Part shown: positions 1 to 10,057 of the stretch, piece by piece
Numbering within the stretch: position 1 is the first letter of the stretch
How the letters are laid out: every line of letters starts with the position of its first letter
Assembly (NCBI GenBank): GCA_009746045.1
Contig: RPFO01000082.1
Coordinates: 735,473-799,472, forward strand
Reading direction: 5' to 3'
DNA length: 64,000 nucleotides
Source: Mesostigma viride
Taxonomy: Eukaryota > Streptophyta > Mesostigmatophyceae > Mesostigmatales > Mesostigmataceae
Notes under the pieces: generated by a model
Told to the model about the DNA's origin: nothing
What the model saw: the letters and a program-made list of their open reading frames with translations, nothing else
Database searches by the model: none
Position numbers and translations under genes: made by a program

Positions 1-2
1 AT

Positions 3-725
3 AAACAGACCATTGTGAAGGCCTTGCCAGAGAAGATCACCCAGGCTGCAGGACCTGAGTTGAGAGGCATGTGGGCCTGGTTTGCCAGCATCTGTGGTCC
101 GTCTTTGATGGTCCATAGCAGAATGCCTGATGAGGTGCTTGAGGATGAGAAGCCTCGAGTCATAGCCCGGTTGGTGGAGAGTACCCCTGATCTGATTTTG
201 TCTGGGATTGACTTTACCCAGCCTATCACCTTGGAGATCTTTGTTGACAGTTCCATGGATGCTCGCCAGGTTACCAAGGTCAGGGGGAGATCTGCTGCTC
301 TGTTTGCTTTTTATCAGAGCAGGGCAAGTTTGTTCAGCTGGTACAGCAGACTGCAGAAGAGGGTCTGTATCAGTTCAGATGTGGCAGAATGCAGGGCCAT
401 ATGCGAGGGGATCCAGTCCAGCCTGTACATAAAGGAGTTAATGCTGGAGCTGGCTTCAGTTACCCCTTGGACCTTGCAGATGGAGACGTTGTTGCTAACA
501 GACAGCATGGGTATGGTCCAGTTTGTTCACAAGCAGCTGGCCAGGAGCCGGGACCTGGATTATTTGTTGCTGAAGGAGTTGGCCAGTTTGGTTGACTTGA
601 AGCATATCCCTGGCGAGGAGAACCCTGCTGATGCATTGACAAAGCTGCCACACAAGGCCCCAGCCCAGTACAATGTACTGAGGAAGCTCATGAATGCTGA
701 CTGTCAAGTCGGTCTATCTGTCTAA
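3..725 (+). CDS. Element G: C-terminal part of copia-like Pol (RNase H), 5' partial
   Basis: The frame is open from the window edge and stops at 723-725. It encodes the end of a retrotransposon polyprotein. The RNase H signature is seen as FVDSSMD (about 240-260), then WYSRLQ, then AECRAICEG (about 380-410), TDSMGMVQFVHKQLA (about 500-540) and NPADALTK near the C-terminus. These match the same blocks in B1 and B2, so G belongs to the same copia-like group. RNase H would degrade the RNA strand during reverse transcription. Everything upstream (gag, IN, PR, RT) lies outside the window. No stop or frameshift is seen in the visible part. Confidence 0.85.
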   Translation, partial: KQTIVKALPEKITQAAGPELRGMWAWFASICGPSLMVHSRMPDEVLEDEKPRVIARLVESTPDLILSGIDFTQPITLEIFVDSSMDARQVTKVRGRSAALFAFYQSRASLFSWYSRLQKRVCISSDVAECRAICEGIQSSLYIKELMLELASVTPWTLQMETLLLTDSMGMVQFVHKQLARSRDLDYLLLKELASLVDLKHIPGEENPADALTKLPHKAPAQYNVLRKLMNADCQVGLSV

Positions 726-1473
726 AAGCTGAGAGCTGGGTGCTTAAGTCTCTGGATATCAGGCTGGGAGCTTGATTGTACATAATCCTGAGCACACCTT
801 GAGGGGTGAGACATGTCTCTGGTGTGGGAATGTCTGACATTGTCTCTGATGGAGAGATGTCTATCTGGGGTTTTCATCTCAGTCTGAGGTTTCCCCAGAT
901 CTGTGGTTTGTGGGCGGGGTTCGATTCCCTGGTGCCGTCTTAAGGCGGAGTTTCACGGACTGGCTGACCCATCCACCATGCTGGTGAGGTGGCGACAGGT
1001 CCCCTGATTTTCCACGGTTGGAACGAGTATGGGAGCTTGTGTTTTGCATGTGCTTCGCGTAGATGTTGTGTCTGGTTCGATAAGGGGCAGCAGACCGGCG
1101 CCGACTCCCGTCTGGGGGTCAGCAATGTTTTCTGATGAGCTGTTGTGGGTGATCTGTGGGGTTTCGCCTAAGGTCCTGAAGGTTGTACATACTTCTCAAG
1201 TTCTTAACTGAACACCTATGGGCTGCCACAGTTGGCCAACCTCTTGTACATGGGTAACACAACGAGCCTCCCGTGAAGGGATAGGGACTCATTGTAATTT
1301 GTTTGTGCTCCTGAGCCAGTATGGGTGCTATGTACATATAATAAGGAATCCAAGCTGACTGTCATGCCCAGCGGGTTGTGACTTGTAGTCTGGGGAGGAT
1401 ATCCAGTACCCATTGTGTGTGTTTGTATGTAGACTTGTGTGAGCTGCTACAGCTCAAGAAAAGAAAGGATTGG
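726..1473 (+). other. Element G 3' UTR and polypurine tract
   Basis: No credible gene is present between the RNase H stop and the LTR. It ends with a purine-rich run (AAGAAAAGAAAGG, about 1456-1468) and TTGG directly before the LTR. This is the expected polypurine tract position for plus-strand priming, and B1 and B2 have the same arrangement. By analogy with B, C and E, a primer-site-complementary hairpin should lie here, but G's 5' LTR is off-window so it cannot be tested. Confidence 0.6.
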
Positions 1474-2172
1474 AGTTAACGCCAAGAGCATTGGCGTGAT
1501 CCTGATTCGGCATATCTCTGCGATTCCAGCGGCACCGGAACGAGTTCATTCCGACAAGTATCAAGAAAGTTATGGCGTTCCGACTTCCCGGTCGCGCGCG
1601 AGCGCGAGCCGGCTGTTCTTCTAAGTCGGACGTGAATATTTGCCGACGACATATGGGGTCGACAGTAATTCCTGGGCTGACAGGAATTAGGTGCTGTACC
1701 TACGACGGTATTGGATTAATACGTCGTACGCAGGAAATAGGAGCCTTAACCTGTGGTCTGTTGGTACCGCAGGCTTAGTCCTGGACTTCTAGGTGCAGAT
1801 GCAATAATCACTGTGGTGACTGTACTCTGTGGTCACTGTGCCTGTATGGCAGACCTACTGTATAGGAACTGGGCGCTGTACAGGTAGTGAATACTGTACC
1901 GGGGGTGTTATTACTGAGCAGGCCTCCTAGGCTGCTCAGGACTAGCAAGCACAGTGCACAAGTATATAAACAATAGGCCAGTGCCAAATGGGCATCTCTT
2001 GCGAGCCCGCCTCACGTGTTGTGCCTTGACTTGGCAAACGCGTGTACAAGCCTCAAGTGTGTGAGCGCTGTAAACATTATCCGATTTTAACAAAGCTCCG
2101 TTTCCAACCATATCACACATTGCTGCATTGCAACCATATCCTTCACATTGCGTGTGCTAAGAAAGCTTAACT
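1474..2172 (+). repeat. Element G 3' LTR
   Basis: The repeat starts AGTTAACGCC and ends AGCTTAACT, so the ends are AGTTA/TAACT inverted repeats as in the other copia-like elements here. A perfect hairpin (ACGCCAA-GAGCA-TTGGCGT) follows the first bases. The partner LTR is off-window, so the boundary rests on the terminal motif, the preceding polypurine tract, and the point where homology to the gag-only element A resumes at 2173. CATGA (2173-2177) is the likely right-hand target duplication. Confidence 0.7.
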
Positions 2173-3221
2173 CATGAGCCGCACTATACCGCCACTGATC
2201 CGTCCCCCCCCGGCAACGCGAATGAGTGTCCTGCCATAGCAGCAACGCACTAGCTGCCCATCAATCCTGGATGGCTGATACCCAACCCTTAGTTGGAAAA
2301 AGTGCTCTAGATGCGACATTCCCCCCTCACTCAAAGCGGCTGCCCATGGACACAATAGGGCCACACAGTCCCACACATATGATACGGCAACACATGCCAA
2401 CAAAGAAGGTCCCTATGAGCTAACCCAAACGGTATAGAGGTAGGGTAACGGCAACAACACGTGCTGTACACACACGGAGCAACATAACATACGCCATCTC
2501 ACAAAATTAATGACACCAACATCACGTTTTACGCCAATTAAACGTTAACGGGGTGAGCAAACAAACAAATTGGCAACAAATGCCACGCAAACAAGGTGCA
2601 ATGCAACCTTCAACACAAAACACAGTGGCCATAACAGATAAACACGCTTCATAGCAAGGAAAACCGGACGTGCAAAACATTACCGCCACAAAGGCGAATT
2701 ACACAAGTAACGATCACGTCACGATTCACAAATCAGTGCCCGAGAGTAAACATTACGTCCGACATTACAGGCTATGCCGAAATGCACAGCCAAATTCGAC
2801 TACAAAGGACGTAAGCATTTGCATACAACCAATGCTCTCAGCACAAAACAAAATAACACACGCGTCACAGGCACTTTACTTACGAAAACAAGTCGTAGAC
2901 GACGATACAACGGCGCTTCACTACGCCGCAAACTAGTGCCACAAATAGCGTGCAAAAACTCTTGATATACACTCCAGGTACGTAGAAAACGTCTCGTGGG
3001 AACAATACCAAAATGCGTGGGCCATTGCCACTGAACGCATGGCAAAATAAGCACATAATTGCTGGAAGAACACAAAGAAAGAACCAGAAAACGCACGCTT
3101 ACGGCGCCTCACAAATTCCAGCAAACACGACACAAAAGTCGACATACAAGTTAATTTCCCACAGACAAAACATTAGGGCAACCTTGAGAAGTGGGGTCTG
3201 TGCACTCCTGGGCGACAATTT
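2173..3221 (-). mobile_element. Gag-only copia element A1, 3' non-coding part
   Basis: Read on the minus strand, this matches 43091-44118 of A2 almost throughout, which is the non-coding region between the gag-like ORF and the 3' LTR. It is one half of A1. The other half resumes at 23017 after the B1 insertion, with AATTT duplicated at 3217-3221 and 23017-23021. The remaining part and the 3' LTR lie beyond the G insertion, off the left edge. Short ORFs here are not conserved as proteins and are not called. Confidence 0.85.
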
Positions 3222-3865
3222 AGTTAGCATTTTGGGCAACCAATATGCTAAGTGGATGCAGTTTGGAAAGACCTTTCCAACGCCGTGCTGACCGCCTGAA
3301 ACAGACAAGGGGCAAGAAAGATATCAAGTCCCGAAGTCCTAGCCATCCGTGGCCGACTAGGGTGCAGTCCTCTGGCATAGTGGACAGGACACGTGGCAGG
3401 CCGGGCCTGCACAGGCTTAGCCTGATTATCACGTGACTGTGGTCCACGTAGATCAGAGGAGCAGCAGCCTGTGACTGGTGGAATACTGGAGCTGGCACAG
3501 GTCTGCAAGGATACTAGGCCTTGCAGGCTTGTGACAGGTCCTGTACTTCCTAGGTTGCAGAGTCTAGGCAAATCCAGTTCGTCCTGGCTCTGCACTGATG
3601 CCAGTGGACGTTGAGGATTTGCTTGCACGCCTGCACGTGCCTCGTCACGCCGATGGGAACGAGGAACAACGCAAAGGATATAGCTTGGTCATGGGGGATG
3701 ACCAGCTATCTCGGAAAGCACGAACCGTGGGTGCCACCTTGGTCGTGGAAGTGCCCATTGTGGTCGTGGCCTGGTGAACAGATTTAAGGTTGCTGCCTTG
3801 CAACATTGGCTAAGACGCGCTGTGAAAGATCAAGAGCTCACATACGTTGGGAGCTCTTTCTAACT
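3222..3865 (+). repeat. B1 5' LTR
   Basis: A 644-bp repeat starting AGTTAGCATTTTGG and ending CTTTCTAACT, matched by the 3' LTR at 22105-23016. Near the start TTAGCA pairs with TGCTAA, and a short perfect palindrome TTGGAAAG-AC-CTTTCCAA lies near 3268-3285. Near the end AAGAGCTC pairs with GAGCTCTT. Related LTRs are found in B2 and in the palindrome at 49831-51635. Confidence 0.92.
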
Positions 3866-3876
3866 CGTATTATTGT
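3866..3876 (+). promoter_or_regulatory. B1 primer-binding-site position, complementary to own 3' UTR
   Basis: CGTATTATTGT lies immediately after the 5' LTR. It does not start TGG as a tRNA-primed site normally would. Its exact reverse complement occurs at 10745-10755 in B1's own 3' UTR, inside a hairpin loop. See findings. Confidence 0.75.
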
Positions 3877-3890
3877 CTCCTTACTTCTTC

Positions 3891-5078
3891 ATGTCCAACG
3901 TGCCGAGGGAACAGGCCATTGAGCCTTCGCAAAGCCAGAGCTCGCAGCCGCAGCTTCGGGTAGGAGCCCCGGAGCGATCACGACCTTTTCATCCCTACGC
4001 TCATCCGAGCACCGCATCAACCTTCGTCCAGGCGGCGTACCTGGCAAGGGGGCTGGCGAAGAAAGGTTGGGTAGCAGTTTGCGGAACTGCAGCAGGGCCG
4101 GCGGCGAGCGACCCCATTGTGATGCAGATTGAGGCTTCGACAGCTCCCGGCGAATTGTCGCGAGAGGCCGTCGAAAAGTTTGTGTCAATACGGGACGAGC
4201 TGTCCTCGACCATTTACGGTCTGGAGGTGGCTCACCAGGGCGGGCACGTGACCGTGTCGCAGCTGGATTTGGCGCGGGAGGCACTGGGCCAGATCGTGGC
4301 CATTGGACTGGGAGCAGCGCGACTGTTCAACCATCAGGTGGCAACGTCTGTGCTGGGCGCGGGAGTTGAAGTCCCGGACGTGATCAGGCAAGCGCAGGCG
4401 CGCGAAGTCGACAACCCCTGGTCGTCGGCGGAGGTGGTTTCACAAACGTGCGAACACCTCGTGAACATTCTTTTGCAGGAGTCACGGGGTAACGCAGACC
4501 GGTGGGTGATAACCACACGACCATTTGGGATTTGGTCAACACTCGACACACCGCGGGCGGCGGAACCAGACGCACACGATCCAGTGGTCGAGGTCATCAC
4601 GGGTCGGGAGGTAACGCCAGAAGACTTCCATTACCAATTCGTTGATCAGCCAGAGGGGATCATCGAACGTTCATCTCAGCAGATAGATCAAGGCGACGGT
4701 ACCACAGAAGGGTACGCTGCACGACGTCGTGCTGAGCTGCACGTCCCGCAAGAGCCCGAACACGACTACGGTGGTCGTGGGGCTTGCAACGACAAGCGGG
4801 GTGGTGGAACGCGGTGGGTGAGGAACCTTGAGTGGGATCGCTCGAGTGGGAGCGAGCCCCGGATCCCAGTGGAGAAGTCTGCAGACGGGCGACCCGTTAG
4901 CAGAGTGTTTGGACCCTACGCCGACGGGGAGGACGCCGCTGGCAGCGACGAGGAGCGGCCAGAGACGCCCATCGCAGCCACTGCTCAAGAGCGAGAGCTG
5001 GAGGCAGCGAACCAAGCAGGTGCTGAGTCAGTAGCTGGGACGGTGCCCACGGCATCCCCCAGCGACGCCAGTGCTTGA
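3891..5078 (+). CDS. B1 ORF1, conserved protein of unknown function upstream of Gag
   Basis: 395 codons from the first ATG after the LTR. I do not recognise a known domain. A block near residues 45-130 (FVQAAYLARGLAKKGWVAV and following) and a block near residues 235-275 (EDFHYQFVDQPEG, QGDGTTEGY) recur in the B2 counterpart, so the protein is under element-level conservation. The C-terminal third is acidic and low complexity. The stop at 5076-5078 sits inside the upstream extension of the gag frame, so ribosomes would need reinitiation, a frameshift or splicing to reach Gag. E has a separate ORF in the same place, and in C this N-terminal part is fused to Gag. Confidence 0.7.
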   Translation: MSNVPREQAIEPSQSQSSQPQLRVGAPERSRPFHPYAHPSTASTFVQAAYLARGLAKKGWVAVCGTAAGPAASDPIVMQIEASTAPGELSREAVEKFVSIRDELSSTIYGLEVAHQGGHVTVSQLDLAREALGQIVAIGLGAARLFNHQVATSVLGAGVEVPDVIRQAQAREVDNPWSSAEVVSQTCEHLVNILLQESRGNADRWVITTRPFGIWSTLDTPRAAEPDAHDPVVEVITGREVTPEDFHYQFVDQPEGIIERSSQQIDQGDGTTEGYAARRRAELHVPQEPEHDYGGRGACNDKRGGGTRWVRNLEWDRSSGSEPRIPVEKSADGRPVSRVFGPYADGEDAAGSDEERPETPIAATAQERELEAANQAGAESVAGTVPTASPSDASA

Positions 5079-5131
5079 GTCAGTTCTTCCTTTTTCCTTC
5101 GCCTTTATTGTTGTGTCCCCACTTGTATATA

Positions 5132-6484
5132 ATGCCTCGTGGCAAACCGGGCGACGGCGACAAGGGCGAGGAGGGGGCACCGGCTGGAGGAGCCAGGAGC
5201 CTGGGAAGGGCAAGGAGGCGCTGGTGGGAGAGGCGATCCCAGCCAGCGACGGCGATGGGGGAAAGCGACCAGGGAGCAAGAGGCGACACGAAGACTCGGT
5301 GGAGGAGGCGCGCAAGGCGCGGGCGCTGGGGGCATCTGATGCAATAACGGTGGCGAATGGGCAACCTGCCGTGGAGAAGCGTAAGAGGGACCCCTCTGCT
5401 GACGGCAATGGTAAGAGGCCTCATGTGGATGTGCTCTCCCCTGTGCCTGCTGGACCAAGTGGTGCTGTTGTTGTGACACCCGCTGTGGTGGAGCCAGTGA
5501 AGGCGCTGCCAGGGTCGAGACCTCACATGAGTGCTGTCACTGTTATGAATGGACAAAAGCCTCTTAACCCACCACTAGCACAGGAAGCTTTGGACAAGTG
5601 GCTAGAGGACATGGAGCTTGTTGTGTTCTCCGTGGACCCCACTGTCAACCTAGTGCAAGTGTTTCACTCGTCCACGTGCAACAGGGACTCGTCAGAGCGT
5701 GTCAGGGAGAAGGCTAGGACTGCTGTCAAGGATAAGCTAACCTGGGCACAGTTCCTGGAAGGGTTGAGGGAGAGTTCTCTGACAAGGTTCTCAACCTCAC
5801 CAACTACTACAAGCACAGTATGACACCTTTGAGATAGTGGGCCCTGTGGCAGAGGAATGGGCTAGGCTCAACCGTATCAGGGACAAGGGGGCCAAGTATG
5901 GCTTCCTGGTCACAGATAGGGCCTTGGCAGACTATTTCCTGGACCGTATGGGTTTGAGTGTGGATGGGAGGAACGGTGCCCGCATGTTTCTTAACCAGAC
6001 TGATGGCTCCTTGCGTGCTCTGGAGCTTGTAATCCTCAGCATAAGGAAGCCAGAACCTGCCTGCAAGGCTATCCAGTCCCATGGCAGCAATGCCACCTCC
6101 GCTGTGCAGGGCCAAGGTGATGTCCCCGGGTACCCAGCCCGTGATGGGGCAAGGCCCAACAAGCGTAAGCGCTTCAGGCGCCAGAGGCAGGGGGCTCAGG
6201 GTGGCAAGGGTGCAGGTCCCCAAGGAGGGGTTGGGGGCCAGCAAGCTGGTGGTCAGCAGGGTAAGGGTGGCCAAGGGCAAGGCAAGGGCCAAGCTCAAGG
6301 CAACCAGGGCAAGCAGGGTGGGCAGCCTCAGGGAGGCCAGGGGAAGCCTGGCAAGGGTGGGGCTGGGTCTGGGAAGAAGGGTGGAGCATGTTTTGTGTGT
6401 GGCAAGGAAGGTCACTGGCGTCGTGAGTGTCCTGACAGGAAGGCCAAGCCTGCTGGGGCAGGAGGCCAGTCTGGGCAGCAGTGA
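5132..6484 (+). pseudogene. gag: B1 gag (capsid and CCHC nucleocapsid), frameshifted
   Basis: The capsid-like core runs from about 5520 (motif WLEDMELVVFSVDPTVNLVQVF) through YFLDRMGLSVDGRNGARMF near 5935-5990. A long Gly/Gln/Lys-rich linker follows, then one CCHC zinc knuckle CFVCGKEGHWRREC near 6391-6432. The ATG at 5132 and the C-terminal half share a frame, but the core between about 5200 and 5775 is read in a different frame. Comparison with the B2 gag places one break near 5775, where one or two bases are missing. Gag would form the particle and bind RNA. The stop is UGA, followed in frame by pol. Confidence 0.75.
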
Positions 6485-6488
6485 CTAG
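6482..6488 (+). promoter_or_regulatory. Candidate Gag-Pol stop-codon readthrough site UGA-CUAG
   Basis: The gag stop TGA (6482-6484) is followed by CTAG, and the same frame then stays open through the whole of pol to 10057. UGA followed by CUA is a known leaky stop context in some viral and cellular mRNAs. B2 also has a single in-frame TGA followed by C at this point (33267-33269). Confidence 0.65.
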
Positions 6489-9400
6489 CTACATCATCCC
6501 CTGTAAATAGTCAATCACCCCTTGGGGAAGGTGTGCTGGATGTACATAAGGACGGGGGTGTGCCCCTTGTGCAGCACCAAGGGTGTAAAGATGTTGTTCT
6601 TCCACTGGATTGCAATAACAATGCTGCAGCTGAATTCCCTATGCCTCATGCAGGTGGTGGGTCTCCAGCAGGTGCTGGCCTGGAGGGCCAAGGGACCTTG
6701 CTGGAAGGGCCTGGAGCGGTCCAGGGTGCAGGACCTGACTTGGGGCGTCAGGACGGCCTGCAGGGAAGCCCTGGAACCTCAGGAGTGGATCATGTGTCCC
6801 CACACACGGTTCAGACGTCTCGCCAGGTCAGTACTGAGAGAGTGCTGAGCTATGCTGAGGCTGGCCATAGATTGCATCACATGTTTGGGCATTCTGGGCA
6901 GGCAGCAATGTTTGCTTGGAAGCTAGGTAGGGAGCCTTTGTGGGAGGCTTGCCAGGCTGCTGCTGAGAACTGTGGTTGCCAGGAGAATGCTGTTCACCCA
7001 CCTCAGTCCCATGCTAGGGAGCCTGCTAGGGAGCGTGGCGACATCCAGATGGATATCCAGCATATCAGGGGCTTGTATATATTGGTGGGGGTGGACAGGT
7101 TCAGCAGATACAGGCTGATAGACGTTCTGCCTGGTATGCAGGAGCACCACTTGTTGTTGGGTATGAAGGCCCTGATCCCAGGCTTTGGGGTGTGCAAGAG
7201 TGTGCAGGCAGACTTGCAGTTTGACTGTTTGCTCAAGCATCAGGACCAGCTGCCTTGTAAGCTGGTAGTAGTCCCCAGGGAGAGTCATGGGCAGCAAGGG
7301 GCTGTAGAGAGATCCATACGTGAAGTGAAGACAGTGGTGCTAGCAGCAGAGTCAGTGCCACTTGTGGCATCTGCCTTAGAGAGGGCAGCCTGGTGTAAGG
7401 GGATAGAAGAGCAGCTGAACCACAGGGTTAACTATTACTTTGATGGTGTGGCTGTCTCTCCCCTGGCCCTGCAGTATAGCTTATTGCCTGAGAACGTGGT
7501 GCAGGCCAGTCTTAGGAAGGCAGATAGGTTATTTGCCCAGCTGAGACGTAAGGACAAGAACTGGAATGTGCTGAGGCCTCAGGTGGGGCTGAAGGTCAGG
7601 ATGTGGAAGGAACCATCTATTCCAGGCAAGCGGGGGAAGTGGCAGGATGGGGTTGTCACTCGTGTGGAGGAAGCTAACAGATCTTGCCTGGTGGCTTTGG
7701 AAAAGGATCCAAGGCACGTGTACAGGTTGTCCTGGGCTCATGTCAAGGAAAGAAGGCCACATGCAATCTGGCCTGCAGACGGGCCAGGCCCTCCCAGCTG
7801 GGTTGAGGAGCCAGGCCAGAGCCAGGCAGCAGCAGCTAACAATCCTCTGGTGGTGGATGATGGTCTGTCCCTGCTGGAAGATGACGAGCAGGAGGAGGCT
7901 GCTGAAGCAACTGTCACAAGGCCAGAGGGGACGGGGCAGCCACCTAAGGCCCGGGGGCCTCTCATGGCGGACGTCATCCGAGCACTCATGCGCAGCAAAC
8001 ATGATCCCAAGGTATCCAAGCTCACGGGGTGGGGGTCGTGCTGGGCAGCTACAATGGAGGTAGATACCAACTCACAGGTGTCTGTCATCAGGGAAGAGGA
8101 TGCTGTAGGCTTACAGATGTCCCATCCCAGTTGCCTTGCTGTGTCTGATTTCTCAGGAAAGGTGTCCATGAAGATCCTTGGGGAAGTGAGTGTGCCTATC
8201 TTAGGGGTGCCCACCACGTTCTGTGTGGTAGAGGGCTATCAGGGGCCTGCCATTCTGGGTCAGAACTTCTTGTGCATGCCAGGGGTTACTTTGACCTCTG
8301 ATGAGTTGGCACTAGAAGGCAGGGGCAGCCTCCCCCTTGAAAGATATCACTATTCCCAGGGTCTTGCAGTGGCGGTCAAGGCTGTTAGGAGTCAGCCAGC
8401 TGAGGGTCCTCAAGGTCAGGAGCCCATAGCTGAGGACCTGTTGATAATCCCAACCACCTTTGATCCACGGCAGTTAGGGGTAAACAGGTACCAGATAGCT
8501 GCTCACAGTCCTATTCCCTGGCGCCAGCTAGTCGAGATGATGCAGAGCCCCAAGATGGCTAAGGCATGGACTCTTGGCTTTGTTGCTTCTGGGCATGAGT
8601 GGATAGTTTCCAACTGTGCAGAACCTGTGGATGAGCTGCCAGAAGTTCACCAGCTGCTCAGATTGATGTTTGTCCTCAAGCTCAAGGAGGTAGATGGTGT
8701 CCAGGTGCCACATGTCAGACCAGTTGTAACCGAGTATCATGGCACTGGCCAGTTGTTAGATGAGGAGCTCTATACTCCAGGGATGCTGCATGACACGTGG
8801 AGGATTCTGCTGTGTATATTTCTGTCTTTTCTGGTTAAGGGTGTGCCCTATAGCTCTGTGCTGATTGATTTCAAGAGGGCTTTTCTCAAGGGTGACCAAG
8901 ATCAGGCTAGGCAGACTTGGAGAGATATCCCTCCTTTCTTTGTGACTGTACCTGCTGTATGGAGAGCAGAGATAAAGGCCAGGTACCTGAGAATTCTGAA
9001 AGGGTTGGAAGGTCTCAGGTCCAGTCCCATTATCTGGAGAAAGAGCCTAGAGAAATTCTTGAAGAATACTTGTGGGTTTTCTGTGTCTCCAGTGGATCCC
9101 TGTTTGTTCCAAGGGTCCCACAATGGCCTTCCTGTCTTTGCCTCACTGCATGGTGATGACCTGCATCTCATAGGTCCACCAGACTGGGTTGAGGCTGTCT
9201 TGGCTAAGATCCAGAAGCGGTTTGAGCTGGGTAAGATACAGCACATGGTGGAGAATGAGCCTATGGTCTTCTGTGGCATGCAGGCTACGTTGTTCCAAGC
9301 CAAGGGCTCGTGGTTCATCAGGATGGAGGGTGGTAAGGACTACCCACAGCAGATTGTAGATGCATTGCAGGAGCCCATCACGCAGGCTAGGTGTGCTACC

Positions 9401-10057
9401 ATCAGGGGCATGCTGGCATGGCTTGCAAGTATATGTGCCCCTGACTTGCTGGTTTTGAGTCGACTTACTGATTCCCAGCTGGTTGAGGTGGGTGCTGAGA
9501 GTGTGGTGCAGGCTGTCATGATGTCTCCCCCTCTCATACTGGGTCCTGTGGATTTGTACAAGCCCCTTGACATGGTTCTCTATGTGGACAGTTCTATGGA
9601 TAATAGGAAGGTCACAGAGGTCAGGGGCAGGGCAGCAGCATTAGTTACCCTGGAGCAAGATCACACCTCACTTGTTACCTGGTACAGTCGGTTGCAGAAC
9701 AGGGTTACACCCAGCAGTGATATTGCTGAGTGCAGGGCAATCTGTGAAGGGCTGCATACTGCTCTTTACTTGAGGGAGCTCTTCTACCAGCTATGTCAAG
9801 TGGCTTCCTGTAGGTTGCAGCTGCACACACTGGTGAGGACTGATAGCATGGGCATGGTGCAATTTGTGCACAGGCAGCTGGCCAGGAGCAGGGACCTTGA
9901 CTACTTGTTGCTCAAGGAGATGTCCTACCTAGCTCACATTGAACATGTGCCTGGTGTGGACAACCCTGCAGATGCCCTCACCAAGCTGGAGGAGAAGGCG
10001 GAGAGGCAGTACCCCCTGCTCCGTGGGCTCATGGACCCCTTACACGGGCGGCCATAG
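6485..10057 (+). CDS. pol: B1 Pol: integrase, protease, reverse transcriptase, RNase H
   Basis: A single open frame of about 1190 codons entered by readthrough of the gag UGA. Order of domains: an HHCC-like zinc region (about 6870-7005), the integrase core with Asp in QMDIQHIRG (about 7050), Asp in VQADLQFD and Glu in GQQGAVERSIRE (about 7280-7325). Next is a chromatin- or SH3-like tail, then an aspartic protease EVDTNSQVSVI (about 8055-8090) with its flap or C-lobe near GPAILGQNFL. The RT follows with FKRAFLKGD (about 8870-8895) and HGDDL (about 9150-9165), then RNase H (YVDSSMD, AECRAICEG, TDSMGM, NPADALTK). The protease lies after the integrase, the reverse of classic copia order. Protease Gly is replaced (DTN) and the RT box is HGDD, not YVDD. 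No internal stop is seen. Confidence 0.88.
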   Translation, partial: LATSSPVNSQSPLGEGVLDVHKDGGVPLVQHQGCKDVVLPLDCNNNAAAEFPMPHAGGGSPAGAGLEGQGTLLEGPGAVQGAGPDLGRQDGLQGSPGTSGVDHVSPHTVQTSRQVSTERVLSYAEAGHRLHHMFGHSGQAAMFAWKLGREPLWEACQAAAENCGCQENAVHPPQSHAREPARERGDIQMDIQHIRGLYILVGVDRFSRYRLIDVLPGMQEHHLLLGMKALIPGFGVCKSVQADLQFDCLLKHQDQLPCKLVVVPRESHGQQGAVERSIREVKTVVLAAESVPLVASALERAAWCKGIEEQLNHRVNYYFDGVAVSPLALQYSLLPENVVQASLRKADRLFAQLRRKDKNWNVLRPQVGLKVRMWKEPSIPGKRGKWQDGVVTRVEEANRSCLVALEKDPRHVYRLSWAHVKERRPHAIWPADGPGPPSWVEEPGQSQAAAANNPLVVDDGLSLLEDDEQEEAAEATVTRPEGTGQPPKARGPLMADVIRALMRSKHDPKVSKLTGWGSCWAATMEVDTNSQVSVIREEDAVGLQMSHPSCLAVSDFSGKVSMKILGEVSVPILGVPTTFCVVEGYQGPAILGQNFLCMPGVTLTSDELALEGRGSLPLERYHYSQGLAVAVKAVRSQPAEGPQGQEPIAEDLLIIPTTFDPRQLGVNRYQIAAHSPIPWRQLVEMMQSPKMAKAWTLGFVASGHEWIVSNCAEPVDELPEVHQLLRLMFVLKLKEVDGVQVPHVRPVVTEYHGTGQLLDEELYTPGMLHDTWRILLCIFLSFLVKGVPYSSVLIDFKRAFLKGDQDQARQTWRDIPPFFVTVPAVWRAEIKARYLRILKGLEGLRSSPIIWRKSLEKFLKNTCGFSVSPVDPCLFQGSHNGLPVFASLHGDDLHLIGPPDWVEAVLAKIQKRFELGKIQHMVENEPMVFCGMQATLFQAKGSWFIRMEGGKDYPQQIVDALQEPITQARCATIRGMLAWLASICAPDLLVLSRLTDSQLVEVGAESVVQAVMMSPPLILGPVDLYKPLDMVLYVDSSMDNRKVTEVRGRAAALVTLEQDHTSLVTWYSRLQNRVTPSSDIAECRAICEGLHTALYLRELFYQLCQVASCRLQLHTLVRTDSMGMVQFVHRQLARSRDLDYLLLKEMSYLAHIEHVPGVDNPADALTKLEEKAERQYPLLRGLMDPLHGRP

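Noticed and set aside
3248-3628. Minus-strand ORF of 126 codons, repeated at 22131-22511 and related to frames at 50101-50448 and 51014-51361
   Set aside because: It lies wholly inside B-type LTRs, so its recurrence reflects LTR copy number. No protein motif, and it is changed by indels among copies.
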